Position numbers and translations under genes: made by a program. Under the pieces are notes generated by a model, which was given only the letters and a program-made list of their open reading frames with translations, did not search any database and was not told the DNA's origin. A stretch of DNA of 64,000 nt from assembly GCA_003342895.1 (NCBI GenBank), contig PTFA01000303.1, positions 1,038,788 to 1,102,787 on the forward strand. Direction: 5' to 3'. Below are positions 25,501 through 38,900 of the stretch, in pieces. This stretch comes from Casuarius casuarius (lineage: Eukaryota > Chordata > Aves > Casuariiformes > Casuariidae). Position 1 is the first letter of the stretch. Every line of letters begins with the position of its first letter.

Positions 25501-27351
25501 TACTCTCCATTAATTGTGGTCAACTCTGCATTGTTTCATAGACACGCCTGCTGCATTTGCCAGAGAGCGCTACCAGAAATTTAGGTAGGGACTTTAACAC
25601 TCCCAAAATACATTCTTCCATTTGTAAAGCTACCTCAGCCATACCATGTTGTTACAAACCAGATTTTTGTGCACAGCAACATGCTCTGCAACCTCTGCAG
25701 ATGACTCGGGGTCAGGTCTGTGCAGACAGCCGTGTACGTTATCAGTTGGGTCTAGTCCATTCGGGTTCAAAGCAGAATTGCAGTGAGGATTCTGGTTTGG
25801 GACCAGAGTAAATGGCATCAGACCTCTGTGAACTGCTCCAGGAATGACTGAGTGCAAAAATGGCAGAGCAGGCTCTCATCTGGGGACCTGAATCCATATT
25901 CCTTTCCTGAAGATCAGAAACTAACCATAAGTCCAGCCCTCCTTCCCCAGGACTGTTTCTAATATCTTGGTGAATTTGTGACACCTTGTCTGCTTTATCT
26001 TTAGAGAAACTGCAGCTTTTCGGCAGTACAACCAAATCCCTTTGCTAATTGGATTTGACCAGGATCTTGAAAATGTAGAAAGAATTTCCTTGACATTTTC
26101 CACCGGGTCTGTCATTGGCCCGAAGTTCAAACTCAGGATTCTCCAAATGAGGTTACGATCAATTACAAATCCAGAAAGGTAAGCAGAGAATAACAAACCA
26201 TTTCTACTGTTGCAAACTAGACAGAAGTAAATGAGTCTCCTAGAGTCCTGGCCTAGCTGAGCCCAGAAGAATTACATTTATTTCACACTTCATAATTCTT
26301 GTGCACTTATCTTGTGTAAATTCTGCCTTTACTGCATGCACACAAATCCCATAGTTGAACATCTACTTGGAAACAGAGGTTGCCTTATTGTATTGAAAAA
26401 AAATAATTTGTGGTCTGACCATTTAACTTTTGGTCAAGAAAATAAGCTTTGGCCTTTGTGTAGCTAGAGATAAGGTGCCCAAGCCTGAAAACTGGACTGA
26501 AAGATGTCCAGCTCCCAGTACACATTTTATATCCCAGTCAATCTCTATCTTCAGACAAATAGGGAGATTAATCCTGAAATTCCAGTGATGTGGGAGCTCC
26601 TGGCCACTATGCCCTGAAGCGCTGACTGCCCACCACACCTATGAGGTACCTACCACATCATTTGCTCACGAGATTTCTTCAGGGGCTTCGGTCACCTCAT
26701 TAACCTCCACCTGCCATGTCATTATACACTTAAGTTTCCCTGATTTGGGGGCACTTCTGAAAGAGGAGATTGCCCAAGCCCAGTGGGTACAGAACCTCTT
26801 AGGATGACCCTGTGTGCAAGGAAACTCTGTGGACATCAGGCCATATGTGCTTTAAATGAGTGTTAAAACAAGGATTGTATATCACAGACTGAGAAGGGAA
26901 AGCAAAAAAGGACTGAGCTGCAGAATATGTTTCCTTCCAGTTCACAAAGGTCTGCTACCCTTATCTTAGCCTCAGAGTAAGGAACAGGCACACCTAATGT
27001 GCAACGCCCTTTTTCTGCAACTCCCTCCTCCCGGCACTCCCTCTCCCCTGCACGCAGAACTGAATGAAAATACGCTCAAAGCACCCCTGACCTCTGCCAC
27101 GCTGGAATTTCTCCTCACCTTAGGAGCCTTCCACGTGTCCTGGAAGTGTTACGTATTTTATATAAACCTCCAGCATGCTGGGAGGCTTGACTGGAAAAAT
27201 GGTACAAGGAGGGCAAATTTTTCATTTTGGCTTCAGTTGATTCTTTTTATGCAGACCACAGCTGTGCAGGTACGACCTCGTCCTGACAGAGAACACCAAA
27301 ATAACCTTCAAGCCCATCCCGTGCCCGAGCAAGACCATGAGTAAGACCTGA
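13510..27351 (+). CDS. LIPH: LIPH, lipase member H / membrane-associated phosphatidic-acid phospholipase A1 (complete CDS)
   Basis: LIPH is a secreted, membrane-associated PLA1 that turns phosphatidic acid into 2-acyl lysophosphatidic acid; in mammals this feeds LPAR6 signalling in hair follicles. Ten coding exons: 13510-13561, 18079-18446, 19797-19905, 20016-20117, 21362-21451, 22579-22746, 23708-23803, 24337-24448, 26005-26178, 27255-27351. They total 1368 nt, giving 455 residues (human 451), and all phases agree. Residues 1-17 form a signal peptide ([17 protein letters not shown]). The predicted catalytic triad is Ser155 in GVSLGAH, Asp179 in GLDPAGP and His249 in KCDHQRS. Cys234 and Cys247 bracket a 12-residue lid, the short-lid type of PA-selective PLA1 enzymes rather than triglyceride lipases. 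The conserved [14 protein letters not shown] and PQLCRYDL blocks are present. LIPI is the nearest alternative, but the end-to-end match favours LIPH. The gene is followed closely by TMEM41A on the same strand, as in human. Confidence 0.96.
13562..18078 (+). other. LIPH intron 1
   Basis: A 4.5-kb intron between the signal-peptide exon and the first catalytic-domain exon. It holds one MIR-like SINE remnant near 15.1 kb and an AT-rich stretch at about 15.8-15.93 kb. The larger open frames at 17.5-18.05 kb are unrelated to known lipase sequence and end before the acceptor. Confidence 0.6.
15075..15170 (+). repeat. MIR/CORE-SINE-like remnant
   Basis: The stretch resembles the conserved MIR core in order: a segment like 'aagaaaactgagcagaggg', then 'ttgcctgaggctgtccagca', then 'ggcagggctggaa'. 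It is diverged and lacks tRNA-type boxes I could point to. The assignment is by eye only. Confidence 0.5.
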
Positions 27352-27780
27352 ACGTGTTCTTTCCGCGGGGCAGTGGCAGGCACTTTGTGCATCACAGCTG
27401 AGTGGGAGAATCAACGGACTCACCTTAAAGTTTCTTGGTATCTTCTGGGGCGATCAAACACGGGCACAACTCATCGTGTCTTTCAGGGGTTCTTCCGTCA
27501 TTGCAAATTTATAAACCAGTCTCTAGCAGTGTCAAAAATCACAATATCTTAGATTTTTAAAGCATATTTCCTCTGTAGAGCCAGGAGGCCACTTTGTTCT
27601 GAGAGGCTTTAATGGGTAAGCTGAGGGCCTCCACCTCAACTACTTGCTTATGAAACCATATTAAATCGTTCTGTAAAGCACTGATAGCAAATAAAGCTCT
27701 ATGTTCCCTGTGGACTCAGTGTAATGAGCGTGTACTTGTCAGGCGGAACTGCTGGTGTAACGGCTTTTTCAGAAGCAAGC
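27352..27780 (+). other. LIPH 3' UTR and start of the LIPH-TMEM41A spacer
   Basis: Noncoding sequence of moderate GC between the LIPH stop codon and the TMEM41A CpG island. It contains the LIPH polyadenylation signal and shows no other feature. Confidence 0.7.
27690..27695 (+). terminator. Probable LIPH polyadenylation signal
   Basis: A canonical AATAAA lies 340 bases after the LIPH stop. It is followed by GT-rich sequence ('gttccctgtgg' and beyond), which suits a cleavage site near 27.71 kb. Confidence 0.7.
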
Positions 27781-28056
27781 CTATGGCGCAGCCTGCCGCG
27801 GGCACAGGACGGCTCTGCCGCCCAAGGCACCGCTCCCCGTCACCGCGACGGGCGACCGCTGCTCCCGCTAACCGGCTCTTTATGTGCCGGTGCTCGAAAC
27901 AAGTGCTCGCGACAGCACCCCAACGGCTGCATAACCTGCCGGCATGGCACCCGCGCCGCCGCCAACGGCCAAGATCGCCGCCCCGCCCCGCGCCCCGCCG
28001 CCAATGGCCCCGCCGCGCGCCGCCGCTAACGGCCGCCCGCCCCGCCCCGCGCGCCC
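27781..28056 (+). promoter_or_regulatory. TMEM41A CpG-island promoter
   Basis: Extremely GC-rich sequence with dense CpG leads into a gap. GC boxes (ccccgccccg) lie at about 27981-27990 and 28041-28050, and a CCAAT box at 28001-28005. There is no TATA. The position just before the gap that must contain TMEM41A exon 1 supports promoter function. Long open frames here reflect composition only. Confidence 0.75.
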
Positions 28057-28551
28057 NNNNNNNNNNNNNNNNNNNNNNNNNNNNNNNNNNNNNNNNNNNN
28101 NNNNNNNNNNNNNNNNNNNNNNNNNNNNNNNNNNNNNNNNNNNNNNNNNNNNNNNNNNNNNNNNNNNNNNNNNNNNNNNNNNNNNNNNNNNNNNNNNNNN
28201 NNNNNNNNNNNNNNNNNNNNNNNNNNNNNNNNNNNNNNNNNNNNNNNNNNNNNNNNNNNNNNNNNNNNNNNNNNNNNNNNNNNNNNNNNNNNNNNNNNNN
28301 NNNNNNNNNNNNNNNNNNNNNNNNNNNNNNNNNNNNNNNNNNNNNNNNNNNNNNNNNNNNNNNNNNNNNNNNNNNNNNNNNNNNNNNNNNNNNNNNNNNN
28401 NNNNNNNNNNNNNNNNNNNNNNNNNNNNNNNNNNNNNNNNNNNNNNNNNNNNNNNNNNNNNNNNNNNNNNNNNNNNNNNNNNNNNNNNNNNNNNNNNNNN
28501 NNNNNNNNNNNNNNNNNNNNNNNNNNNNNNNNNNNNNNNNNNNNNNNNNNN
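28057..28551. other. Assembly gap (495 N) over TMEM41A exon 1
   Basis: A run of N. The first readable TMEM41A exon begins 17 bases after it, so the initiation codon and about 40 N-terminal residues are missing. Confidence 0.99.
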
Positions 28552-30218
<1,667 letters not shown>

Positions 30219-31940
30219 TGGCTCCGGTGTGGCAGCTGTCGGGGGACTGTCTCACGGAAGCTGCAGATCTCTGTTCCTGTGGGCCTTGTTCTGCATGCTC
30301 TGCGCCACCTTGGACCAAGGACAATCGCAGTGTTTACACCTCTCATCTAAGAGGAGGTGTAAGGGTCTTGTTTTTAAATTGTAACTGTGCCTGTATCTGC
30401 CCTGAGAGCGTTATACAGGGGCTTTATGAACACTTTAGTTAAATTGCCTGTGTCCTTTAAGTAAGCCTGCGTCTTCAGTGTGCTCGACAGTGTTGCTAGC
30501 CCACTACAAACTTGTTAGCAATGGGGAAAAAATCATGATCCCTTAAGGAAGACAAATCAGAATGCCTTAGTCCCTGCTGGCTCCTGAATGAGGGTGCCAA
30601 ACACCTCCCTCCTTCCTCCAGTCTGCCTCCCAGCCCCCGTCACAGGCTGCTGCATCCCCCACCGAGTGCAGCTCTGCGACCCCAGCTCTGCCAGCGGTGC
30701 AGCAAGGCTGCAGGGATAAAGAACCCACCTGGCCTTGACGGCTGTTTTTCTGCCCCAGCCTTATCCCTTGTCGTCTGAGGGCCCTTAGAGTCCATAGCAC
30801 ACAGGGAGTTATGTGGAGCAGCAACAGCAGAAGCCTTGGCTATTTTTCACTGTCATTCTGATAACATCATTCCCCAGCTCTCAGCAGACCTTACTCCCTC
30901 CCCCAGCCCTCTCCCTACCCATAAGTATTCAGCATTTTTGGCCTAAACTGAAAAAACGCACACTTCTGTGCTTTTAATCACAGTGGTACAATACCAATTT
31001 GAGAAAAAATAATGATGTTTCTTTCAGGTTCTGTTGTTTGTCTCTGCACCTTCTGTCGGAGAGCTTTCACAGGCTCTCGTGGAGAGACTTTCCCACTTTG
31101 ACTCAGATGTCAGTAAGCTCATACAGCAAGGAGAATATTCTCCACCTACACTAGTTTTGGGGGCCTGCTACAAGATGCCTGTACACATCATCATTCGTAT
31201 GTCAGCAGACATGAGATTGCTTCTGCTGACTATCCGTTACCTGCTCCTGCCCACCAAGACTGAAAAAAAAATCAATGTGAAAAAAATCGATAGGCCTGCT
31301 GTGCAGAGCTTTGTCCTTGAGCCATGTATCTTTAGAGGCAGGCATTTGCGTATGTGTAACTAAATGGTTTCCAAAGAAGTAGGTAGGCTCTGTCCCATTT
31401 GCTGGAGACTTCCCCAGGGACGATACCGTGTTCCTAGGTTTCTGTCATTTGCACTTCACCACTGTGCTCCCCCTGGCTCTGCCCTCCCCTCAAAGGATAA
31501 AAGTAGACGAGCTGGCATGGAAGGGGCCATGGTGGGAGACGCCAGAGCATTTGGGAAGCTGACAGAGAACGCTTAATGCCTTTTACCACCTTCCCCTCCA
31601 GCAGAGTTGGGGCCGAGTGGAACAGCAAAGAGAAAAATTGCAAGGTGGCGAGAGAAGACAAGGTTGCAGATTCACCCCCCCCAGCTCACAGAGCAAAATG
31701 GCTCATTTGACAGAGCAAAGGTTCGGGGACACCCGGCTGCTCGACAGGCTACGTGCGTCCCACCAAGCCTCGGCCCTGGTTCTCAAAGCGCCCAGGAGAT
31801 ACAGTTCAGCTGAGTTCAGCAACAGGTAACTTAAAACACACTGTTAGCTGACAAACATCGTGTTAGTTATTAAAAGGCTTCATGACTTTATCCCAACGTA
31901 CGTCACAAACCCAGATCACCAGACCAGCCCGAGAAGCATT
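30219..31940 (+). other. TMEM41A 3' UTR/downstream region
   Basis: Noncoding sequence after the TMEM41A stop. A good-looking acceptor (tttctttcag) precedes an open stretch at about 31027-31363, but it encodes nothing recognisable and the frame joined to TMEM41A closes quickly. The first plausible plus-strand polyadenylation signal I noticed is ATTAAA at 31869-31874, which would imply a 1.6-kb 3' UTR. Confidence 0.4.
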
Positions 31941-31955
31941 GAAGTACACTGGCTT

Positions 31956-31961
31956 TTTATT
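31956..31961 (-). terminator. Candidate minus-strand polyadenylation signal (MAP3K13 or the orphan transcript)
   Basis: AATAAA on the minus strand (tttatt on plus), followed downstream on the minus strand by TG-rich sequence. It lies about 3.9 kb beyond the MAP3K13 stop and about 90 bases from the plus-strand ATTAAA at 31869, as expected for abutting convergent transcripts. Ownership is uncertain because a separate CpG-island promoter lies between it and the MAP3K13 stop. Confidence 0.4.
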
Positions 31962-33789
31962 CCATGCATTGTTTGCTTTGATAGTCATTCTTGTTTCCAT
32001 CACTGTACACTGTTCAATACAAAAAAATCAAGTTTGTATCAGGAATCCGCAGAGCAGGGAAGAGAGATGAACACTACTGGACAGGGCCAAGATGAAATGG
32101 TTACTTAACACGACAGTGGGGAAGGCAACATTCAGCTCTGGGAGAAAATCTAGGCTAGTGTTCAGGAGCTGTCAGCAGCCACGAGAACTGGATCAGGGCA
32201 GCCAGGATGCTGAGAAGGGAACCCACAATCTACCTCTGCCCTGCGAACGAGGCGTCACTGTGAGGAGGAAGCAGGCCGGGTCAGGCACCTCCGCCCCGCA
32301 TCCCCTGCCAGGAGAGAAAGTGCAAGGAACCGCAGCAGAGGCGCCCGGACGGCAAGGTGGAGATCACGTCCATGTGCAATTCGGGATAAGCTGCGCTAAG
32401 GAAAATGCCTATGCTCCCCTTTAGGGAACGGAGGGCCGCGCTCCCAGGAGGGCTGCTGAGCCGCCCTGCCTGCACAGAGCCACGGTACGTGAGGAACGTG
32501 CGCGGAGGGGAGGCCGGGGTGATACCTCCGCTGGTATACGGGCTGTGTGCCTACACGAGGAGGTGGCAGTCCCAAAGGGACGCCGCACAGTAGGCAGCAG
32601 TTGTGAGCAGCGATGCTGGAAGGTTACAGTGCGATGACCTGGGCATGCAAAGCAACTAGACCAAAGTGTGGCTGGAGCACGGCAACAGACAACCAGATGA
32701 GTTTCTGTCCTGCTTTTCCAGGCTGTCAGCGTGTCCCGTGGCACAGGCAGGAAGAAATCGGAGCACGTATCCGGGACAGCTAGCCAGGAGGGTCCCAAAC
32801 TCCCGCACATCAAGGCCTCTCCCCATCTCAGCAAGTGCCAGTGAAGGCCGGGGACTCCCCAGGGAGCTCCACCACATCGTGGAGCTCTGCTGAGCCGAGG
32901 CTGCAGCTACCAAACCCCTCTAGGATCTTTTTGGGAGGGACCGAATCATCGTGGACTGAAGTCACTGAGACTCTTGACAGCTGGAGGCAGCTCTGCTTTG
33001 GGCTATTGCTCTATGGCCGCCTTCGCAAGCAAGCGCTTCGCACAGGCAGCGGCCAGCTAACAGCTCGGGAAACCTGCCAAATCCGAGCAGCGGGGTCTCT
33101 CCGGGGCGTAAGGCCTGGCACCTTCTGCTGCGCTGGAGATTCGGTGTGATGGTACACCAAATAGGCTGGGTACCCCAGATAGGCTGTGAGGGTAGTTCTC
33201 AACACTTGCCTACGTTGCCCCTCTCTTTCCGCAATAGTTTGGTCTCCCGCTTTGTGTGTGGGGGTTTTACACACAATTCTCCATCGCTGTTTGGCCTGTC
33301 CCCGGGTCCTGCACCCTCGCCTCCAGCTTCCTGAGTAACAACCTGCACCCCCTCTTCCCACCCAAAACCCCTGCCACACCACGACAGCAAAGCTCTGTCC
33401 GGCCCTGCCACCTCCTCGTGCCACTGGCCAAGGAAGAGAGCAGTTGGGAGGAAGAATGAGGGACGGGGAGAGAAAGGAAACACGAAACAAAGTCGGACGA
33501 GCCTCGCTCCCCTCCGTGTTCTTCCTCCGCCCCGGGTCTGAGTATTGCTGCTGCAGACGGGGGGAGCGGCAGCTCCTCCTCAGCAGCAGCCTCTTTGGTC
33601 CTGCGCCGGTGATGCACAGCGTGGCCCCACTGCCGGCCGTCCCGATCCCCTACCACTGCCTGCAGCGACTGCCCTCCTCTCCACTCGCCCTCTTGGACGC
33701 TTTTGCCGGGGGGTCTTTGCAAAAGGTTACTTGCTTCGCGATCAATACAGAACCGCTCGCCCCCTGATCGCTATTCCCCATCAGCTCGG

Positions 33790-34400
33790 GGTTGTCAGTG
33801 CCGCCAGCACCACATGAGCGATCTGCGGCATCGGCCACGAGGAGCGTCGCGGGCCCCCGGGGCTGCCTGCGCCCGTCCCCCTCGCGCCAGCATCCTCAGG
33901 CAGCGCGAGAGGCAGCGGCTGCCGACAGCCCCCGAGCCCAGCGCCGCTCCCGTCCCCCCCAGGGAGCAGGGAACGTCACACCAACGGGTTACAATTGTGC
34001 TAGCAGTGAAGCCAACCGTCTGATCTACAGAAACGATAATAAATAATAAAATAACATCATAACTTAAGATCTGTGTGTAGTCCAGCTACAAAAATTTAAA
34101 AATACGGGATAATTTAACTCATACAATACTGCTCTCTGTATAAGTAAGACATTTTCCTTCATTTTGCCGTGAGGCTATAAATTACCACAGTTAAATTCAA
34201 ACCAATATTTTAACATAAAATGTAAACAAACAATGCAACAGAAGTACCTGTCCATGGTCCGTTCCTGCCGCTCGCCGCGGGCTGGAGCGCCGGCGTGCAG
34301 CGCAGCGCAGCGCCCGGCCCCGCCGGCCCCGCCAGCACGCTGGGAAGGGCAGAGGGAAAGTCTCGCAGGGGGACGTCAGCTAAGGGGGGGAGACGTGCTC
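33790..34400. promoter_or_regulatory. Orphan CpG island between TMEM41A and MAP3K13
   Basis: Two CpG-dense patches (about 33790-33970 and 34258-34335) are separated by AT-rich sequence. The second has a tandem gcgcagcgcagcgc motif, GC-rich flanks and, read on the minus strand, a CRE-like tgacgtcc upstream. It sits far from any start of the five recognised genes. It could drive an unannotated transcript on either strand, or be a GC-rich piece of the MAP3K13 3' UTR. Confidence 0.55.
34248..34340 (-). other. Candidate first exon of an unknown minus-strand transcript
   Basis: On the minus strand the CpG-rich sequence runs into an ATG in excellent Kozak context (ggaccATGgac, ATG at 34255-34253). 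Five coding bases later comes a GTAC donor (34247-34246). Candidate acceptors follow at 34087-34086 and 34026-34025, but joining to either gives an ORF of only about ten codons. That favours a noncoding RNA or a decayed gene. The 5' boundary is a guess. Confidence 0.35.
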
Positions 34401-35835
34401 TAGGTTTTGTTCTCTTTAAACGTTGATTTAGAAGAGTAGTGTTTGAAGGGAAGGCACTATGAGTTCTACCAGAAAAAACAAATTTTTCTCATCTGCCAAT
34501 GCCATACATCAGGACTATCCTCGCTTTCACCGGCTTCGATGAGAAACAGAGGCCTCAGGGAACACCTGAGACACACAACTGTGCCGCAACCACAGCCAAG
34601 ACTCCCTGTGCAACTTGTCTGTTTTGCACAAAGCCTGACATGAAGGGCAGGCAGCTGCTAATGCTTTCAAGAACGTACAGTGAATAAGGAGACGGAGCAG
34701 GGCGGATGCTCGTGTCTAGGCCAGCGATTCCCAGTCTTCCCCCTCAGCACACAGCTCTCTGCTGGTTATCGATGCTGTTGCAGGTGAGAGACTGCTTCTC
34801 CACGTCCAGTACCGGCACCCCCAGTTTCCTCCCGGAGGCGTGCTCAGGCTCTGCAGAATGTGCTTTCCACGGCTTGCAAGTTCTTGCTTTGCCAACACTG
34901 ATTTGATTGATTTCTTCAGCTGACTGAAACAGGCAGGAGGTAAGAGGAGGAAGTAAACTGGGAAATGGCACGCTGCATCTGAAAGAGGTTTCCCTGCTCG
35001 ACTGGAGATCGACGCTGCCAGAGTGAAGCAAGGGCGATGTTAAGAAGTGCTCTTATACCAATTCTCAAGAGGACGAGGTTAGAATACATTTGCAGGATCT
35101 CACAACAAAATGCTGATTAAAAAAAAAGAAACTAAAAACCCTTAAAATAAAACCCACTATTACATTCCTGGGGATGTATTGACTCAGAAGACCCTGGATG
35201 TTAGCACCTCAGTACCAATTTTCTCCAGGAACATGTCCACCTTCTGATTAAAAATGACCCAGCTGGTTATACTGAAAACGCTTTGTTCACAGGTTACCTT
35301 GTAGTAAGGTCTTTTTATGCTTCCTCATTTGATAAGACTGAGTGGTTTAGTTTTCTTGATCTGTTCGCCAATCTTCAGGGCCACGAGGCCTGGTCCCCTG
35401 TGAAAGCAGCAAGAGAATCCCCCGCGTTCGTACGCAGTGCTGTCCAGGCAGGACTCCCAGGATGTTTCTCCGTAATGTGCTTGCTTTCTGAACTTTTTTT
35501 GTTTTTGTTTTGTTTTTTTTTTTGCAACAAGTCTGTGTGTCTATAAATACAATCCACTCTTTACAGTAAAAAGTGTTAAAATGTCAAAAAAATAAATATC
35601 CATGTTACAGTAACTAGATTATTCAATAAAATACATCCCTGCCATTCTTGATTGAAATGCTCAAAGAGAATTAATTTCATTTGGACATTTTCCAGAGATT
35701 CGGGTTATTGCAAATCACTCCTGGGGTGGGAAGGAGAAGCATCTTCTCTTCCTGTAAAGTGTGGTGAAGGGGAATGAAGTGGAATCTCAGGGAAATCAAA
35801 ATGCCAGTATCAGGAAGCTTTGGGGGAGATCTGTA

Positions 35836-35937
35836 TTACCAAGTAGCAGAGCTGCAGGGCTTATTGGTCCTGACCGTGGCATCAGAACACTCCCCTTCGG
35901 AAGAGTCACAGTCTGATTCTCCAAACTGTGCTGGGTT
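35836..35937 (-). CDS. MAP3K13: MAP3K13 terminal coding exon
   Basis: A 33-codon exon plus TAA, entered in phase 0 from the donor at 36698. It matches the human C-terminus: NPAQF, then [20 protein letters not shown], ending SSATW. Without it the frame would read into intron sequence after residue 922. Confidence 0.93.
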   Translation of the reverse strand, partial: NPAQFGESDCDSSEGECSDATVRTNKPCSSATW

Positions 35938-38900
35938 CTGCAAAGCAAAAGGAAAGGAGACGGTCTGAGCAACTTTCCTGCACCGCAGATAACCACACCG
36001 CCCCAGTCCATAACAGGAGACGGCGAAAGGTCACCACCAGCATGAGGAGGAGCGGTCAGTGGCACCGAGGAGATGTCAGCGGCACACAGGCACCCTACTA
36101 AAGGTCCCTCCTCTCCCCTGGAGGAGGGGCTGGCAGAAAGCATGATAGTCGGTCACTGCACTTCAGGCCTTCTGTGGCAGTGTTTGGTTACCGAAATGCT
36201 TCACAGGACACTTCTAGAGCAGAAAAATATCTGCACCATCAACGAACAAATGGAGGCACCAAAAGATGGTGCAGAAGCCTCTGCCCTCCCCTCTTCCAAA
36301 AACTTGAAAGACAGTAAAAGGAAGAAAATCATTTCAGGTCTGTCAGCAAGGCTGACGGATGGGTCTGAGGCAGAATATTTATATCCCTTCCATTTCATTA
36401 TCTACTTTATCTGCTACTTTTTATCTCCCTTAATGCAACTGCAGATCCGATCACCTCCCAATATCTCACTCAGCCTGAACAGTAAATTAGGTCCAAGCTT
36501 AGTTTGTGCTTATTTTGTCTATTCATTTGACCTAGCATGAGAAAGACCAGGTATTTAAGCAGGCCCCTCACTGTGGTCCATCTACCACACCGTTTCCTAG
36601 GCAGTCTTCCAGCTTTCTGGCCCTTGGATTTCTTTCCGTAAGTTTTTCTTTTAATTATTGTATAGAAGGAAGCGGGAATTGTTAAGCACACAACTCACCT
36701 CACAGCTGTGTTCATCTGCACAAAGTTTGCCCAGAGACATCTGAGTCTTGACTCTCCGCACGGCGCACTCTTTGTCTGAAAGCCCGTCAGACTGGGTGGA
36801 GATTTCAATGGGGATCTCTGGGGTCTGAGATAACGTGTCCTCCAGCTTCTCAGCCAGCTCATCTTCCAGCTTGGTGGCCAGCTCATCTGGACTGTTCGAA
36901 TGATCGCTTGTGTTCCCCTCCTCTCCGTCCGACACGGAAAAGTTCTCCGAGCTGAAGGTCGAGTAGGACTGGCAGCTACTAATGCAGCGGTGAGGTCTGC
37001 AAACCAGGAGAGTGGTTCAGCTTGTACCACAGTGCCTCTGACTGCAAATGTGAAGCACTTTCCAGCGTGCTGTGTTAGGCTCCCCTGCCTATCCCACCCA
37101 GAGTCTGCTGGCCTCGACGGACCCCACTCGTGGTGCCTACGCAACCCCGGGTGAACCCGTCCCCAGGAGCCCACTGCTAGCTAGAGAAGTTACAGCTTCT
37201 CAGTGGAGAGGTCTCCCACTGCTGCACACACGCAGAATTAGTTGGCAAACCAGCACAGCGCTACTGTTCAAACACAAAGAACACTGTTTCTGGTGTGCAG
37301 CAAGGGTGAAAGGCAGCTTTCTTTCAAGACATCTTGAATCACAGTCAAAACCCTCACAACATTAGCAGTGCACTAAATGCAGAGTGGATACTGAATAGCT
37401 CAAGGCTGTTGTCCCCGCCTCTCAGGTACAGGGCATGCAATGCTGTCTAGCTGCTTCTCCACACTGGATCAAGGGCATGGTCCTCCCAGAAGTGTCTTTG
37501 ACTGAGCAGAACAGGTCCTATCCCTAGGAAAGGCTCTCCAGCTCTCCAAGTGCCTCTTCCTGCCATAAGTACACATCTCCAACTGCCGAGTCCTAACCGA
37601 TCTGCAAGGAAGGCAGCAAGAGCACTGCCAAGTGCAGGGTTGCCCCTCACGTTTTGGAGCTAAGGCAATCTACCACCTTTTGAATGACTTAATTTAAGAT
37701 ACACATCTTTCATTTCATCTGTCTTACTCTGTCTTCTCTGGTACACGTTCATACCAGCTGATCTTCCCTGCAGCATATTCCTCTTTATCAGCCCTTCTTC
37801 CTGAAATAATCAGGGAAATTACGAGAACAGGGTGTGCAGACAGCCTGCTTTCTCCTGGCACATCTTCCTGCTTTGCAGCAATCAGCAGATCCAACTTCCT
37901 GAGCTGAAGACTGAACCAGCACTTACAGTGCTTAACAGCCACTGATCGATCTATCCTCCATAAATTTAACACTTGTGACCTGTTTATGTTTTGATGTCCA
38001 CAGCATCCCTTGACAATGAGCTCCACATTTGACAAAGTTCTGGATGGAAAAAGCACTTCCTTTTTTCACTTTAAACCCACTGCTTGATTCACTAGGTGTC
38101 CCTAGTACAAACATGAGGAATTGTTCCTTGCTGACTTCCTCCGCATAGTTCACAATTTCATGGACCTCCATTGTACCCTCCCCTCCTCCTAGACAAAGAT
38201 TTCTAATCCATTTAATCTCGTCTTCTCTGGAAGCCATCTCTAACCATGCTTATCACACTTCTCAGTACTTTTTCAAACTCTACCACGTTCTTTGAGCTGT
38301 GGCAACCAAGGTGACATATAGGATTCAAGCTGCAGGCGTACCATGAATGTATACAACAGTAGATGAGGTTTTATTCTGTTCTCTACTCCTTTCCTAACAT
38401 GCCTTAACCTATCTGCCCGCTGCAGATCATTTCTGCACGTCAAGCAGCTGTTTTCATAAAGCTACTGCAACAATGCCATAATCTCTTGCCTGAACACAGG
38501 ACTGTAAAGCCCATTATTATGTATGCTGAGGTAGGAACTCTTCCTCAACTCTATTATTCTATAGGAAACATCATCAAATTTAATCTGCTGTGTTATCACC
38601 TTGCTCGCAAATCCTACTTGAATCCCACTACAAAGGTGCTGGAGTCAGCCCCTTGCAGCAATGGCTAATAAACAGCATTTGAAAGAGTCCACAAAGGCTA
38701 CCAACACCCAATAAGGCTGATTCTGGTGACAAAGATGCAGCAGCTTATTTTTATAGGCTGAATAATATTAACCCTTGCTAACCAAGTGTGACCAAGCTGT
38801 GTTGCAAATAGCCTGCGAGGGAGAAGCTATGCTAGGGAACATCTCGGAACAGGCTGAAAACAGCAAGTCAATATGCAGGATCACTGAGGACGACGGATGG

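Larger units (their letters stand above)
31962..35835 (-). other. MAP3K13 3' UTR and downstream region
   Basis: Sequence after the MAP3K13 stop. The part at 35.3-35.8 kb is AU-rich, like a 3' UTR. The part at 32.1-34.4 kb is GC-rich, includes the orphan CpG island, and has several medium open frames on both strands that match no family I recognise. Two AATAAA motifs on the plus strand (35591, 35625) could end a plus-strand antisense transcript. Confidence 0.4.

Noticed and set aside
31027..31363. Possible extra 3' exon of TMEM41A after a tttctttcag acceptor
   Set aside because: TMEM41A already ends at the human-equivalent stop at 30218; splicing from 29671 to this site gives a short frame with no homology.
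33011..33722. Two overlapping minus-strand open frames of about 150 codons in GC-rich DNA
   Set aside because: They are in different frames, rich in Arg/Gly/Ser, with no recognisable domain, and do not join in phase to the candidate exon at 34248. High GC alone lengthens chance frames.
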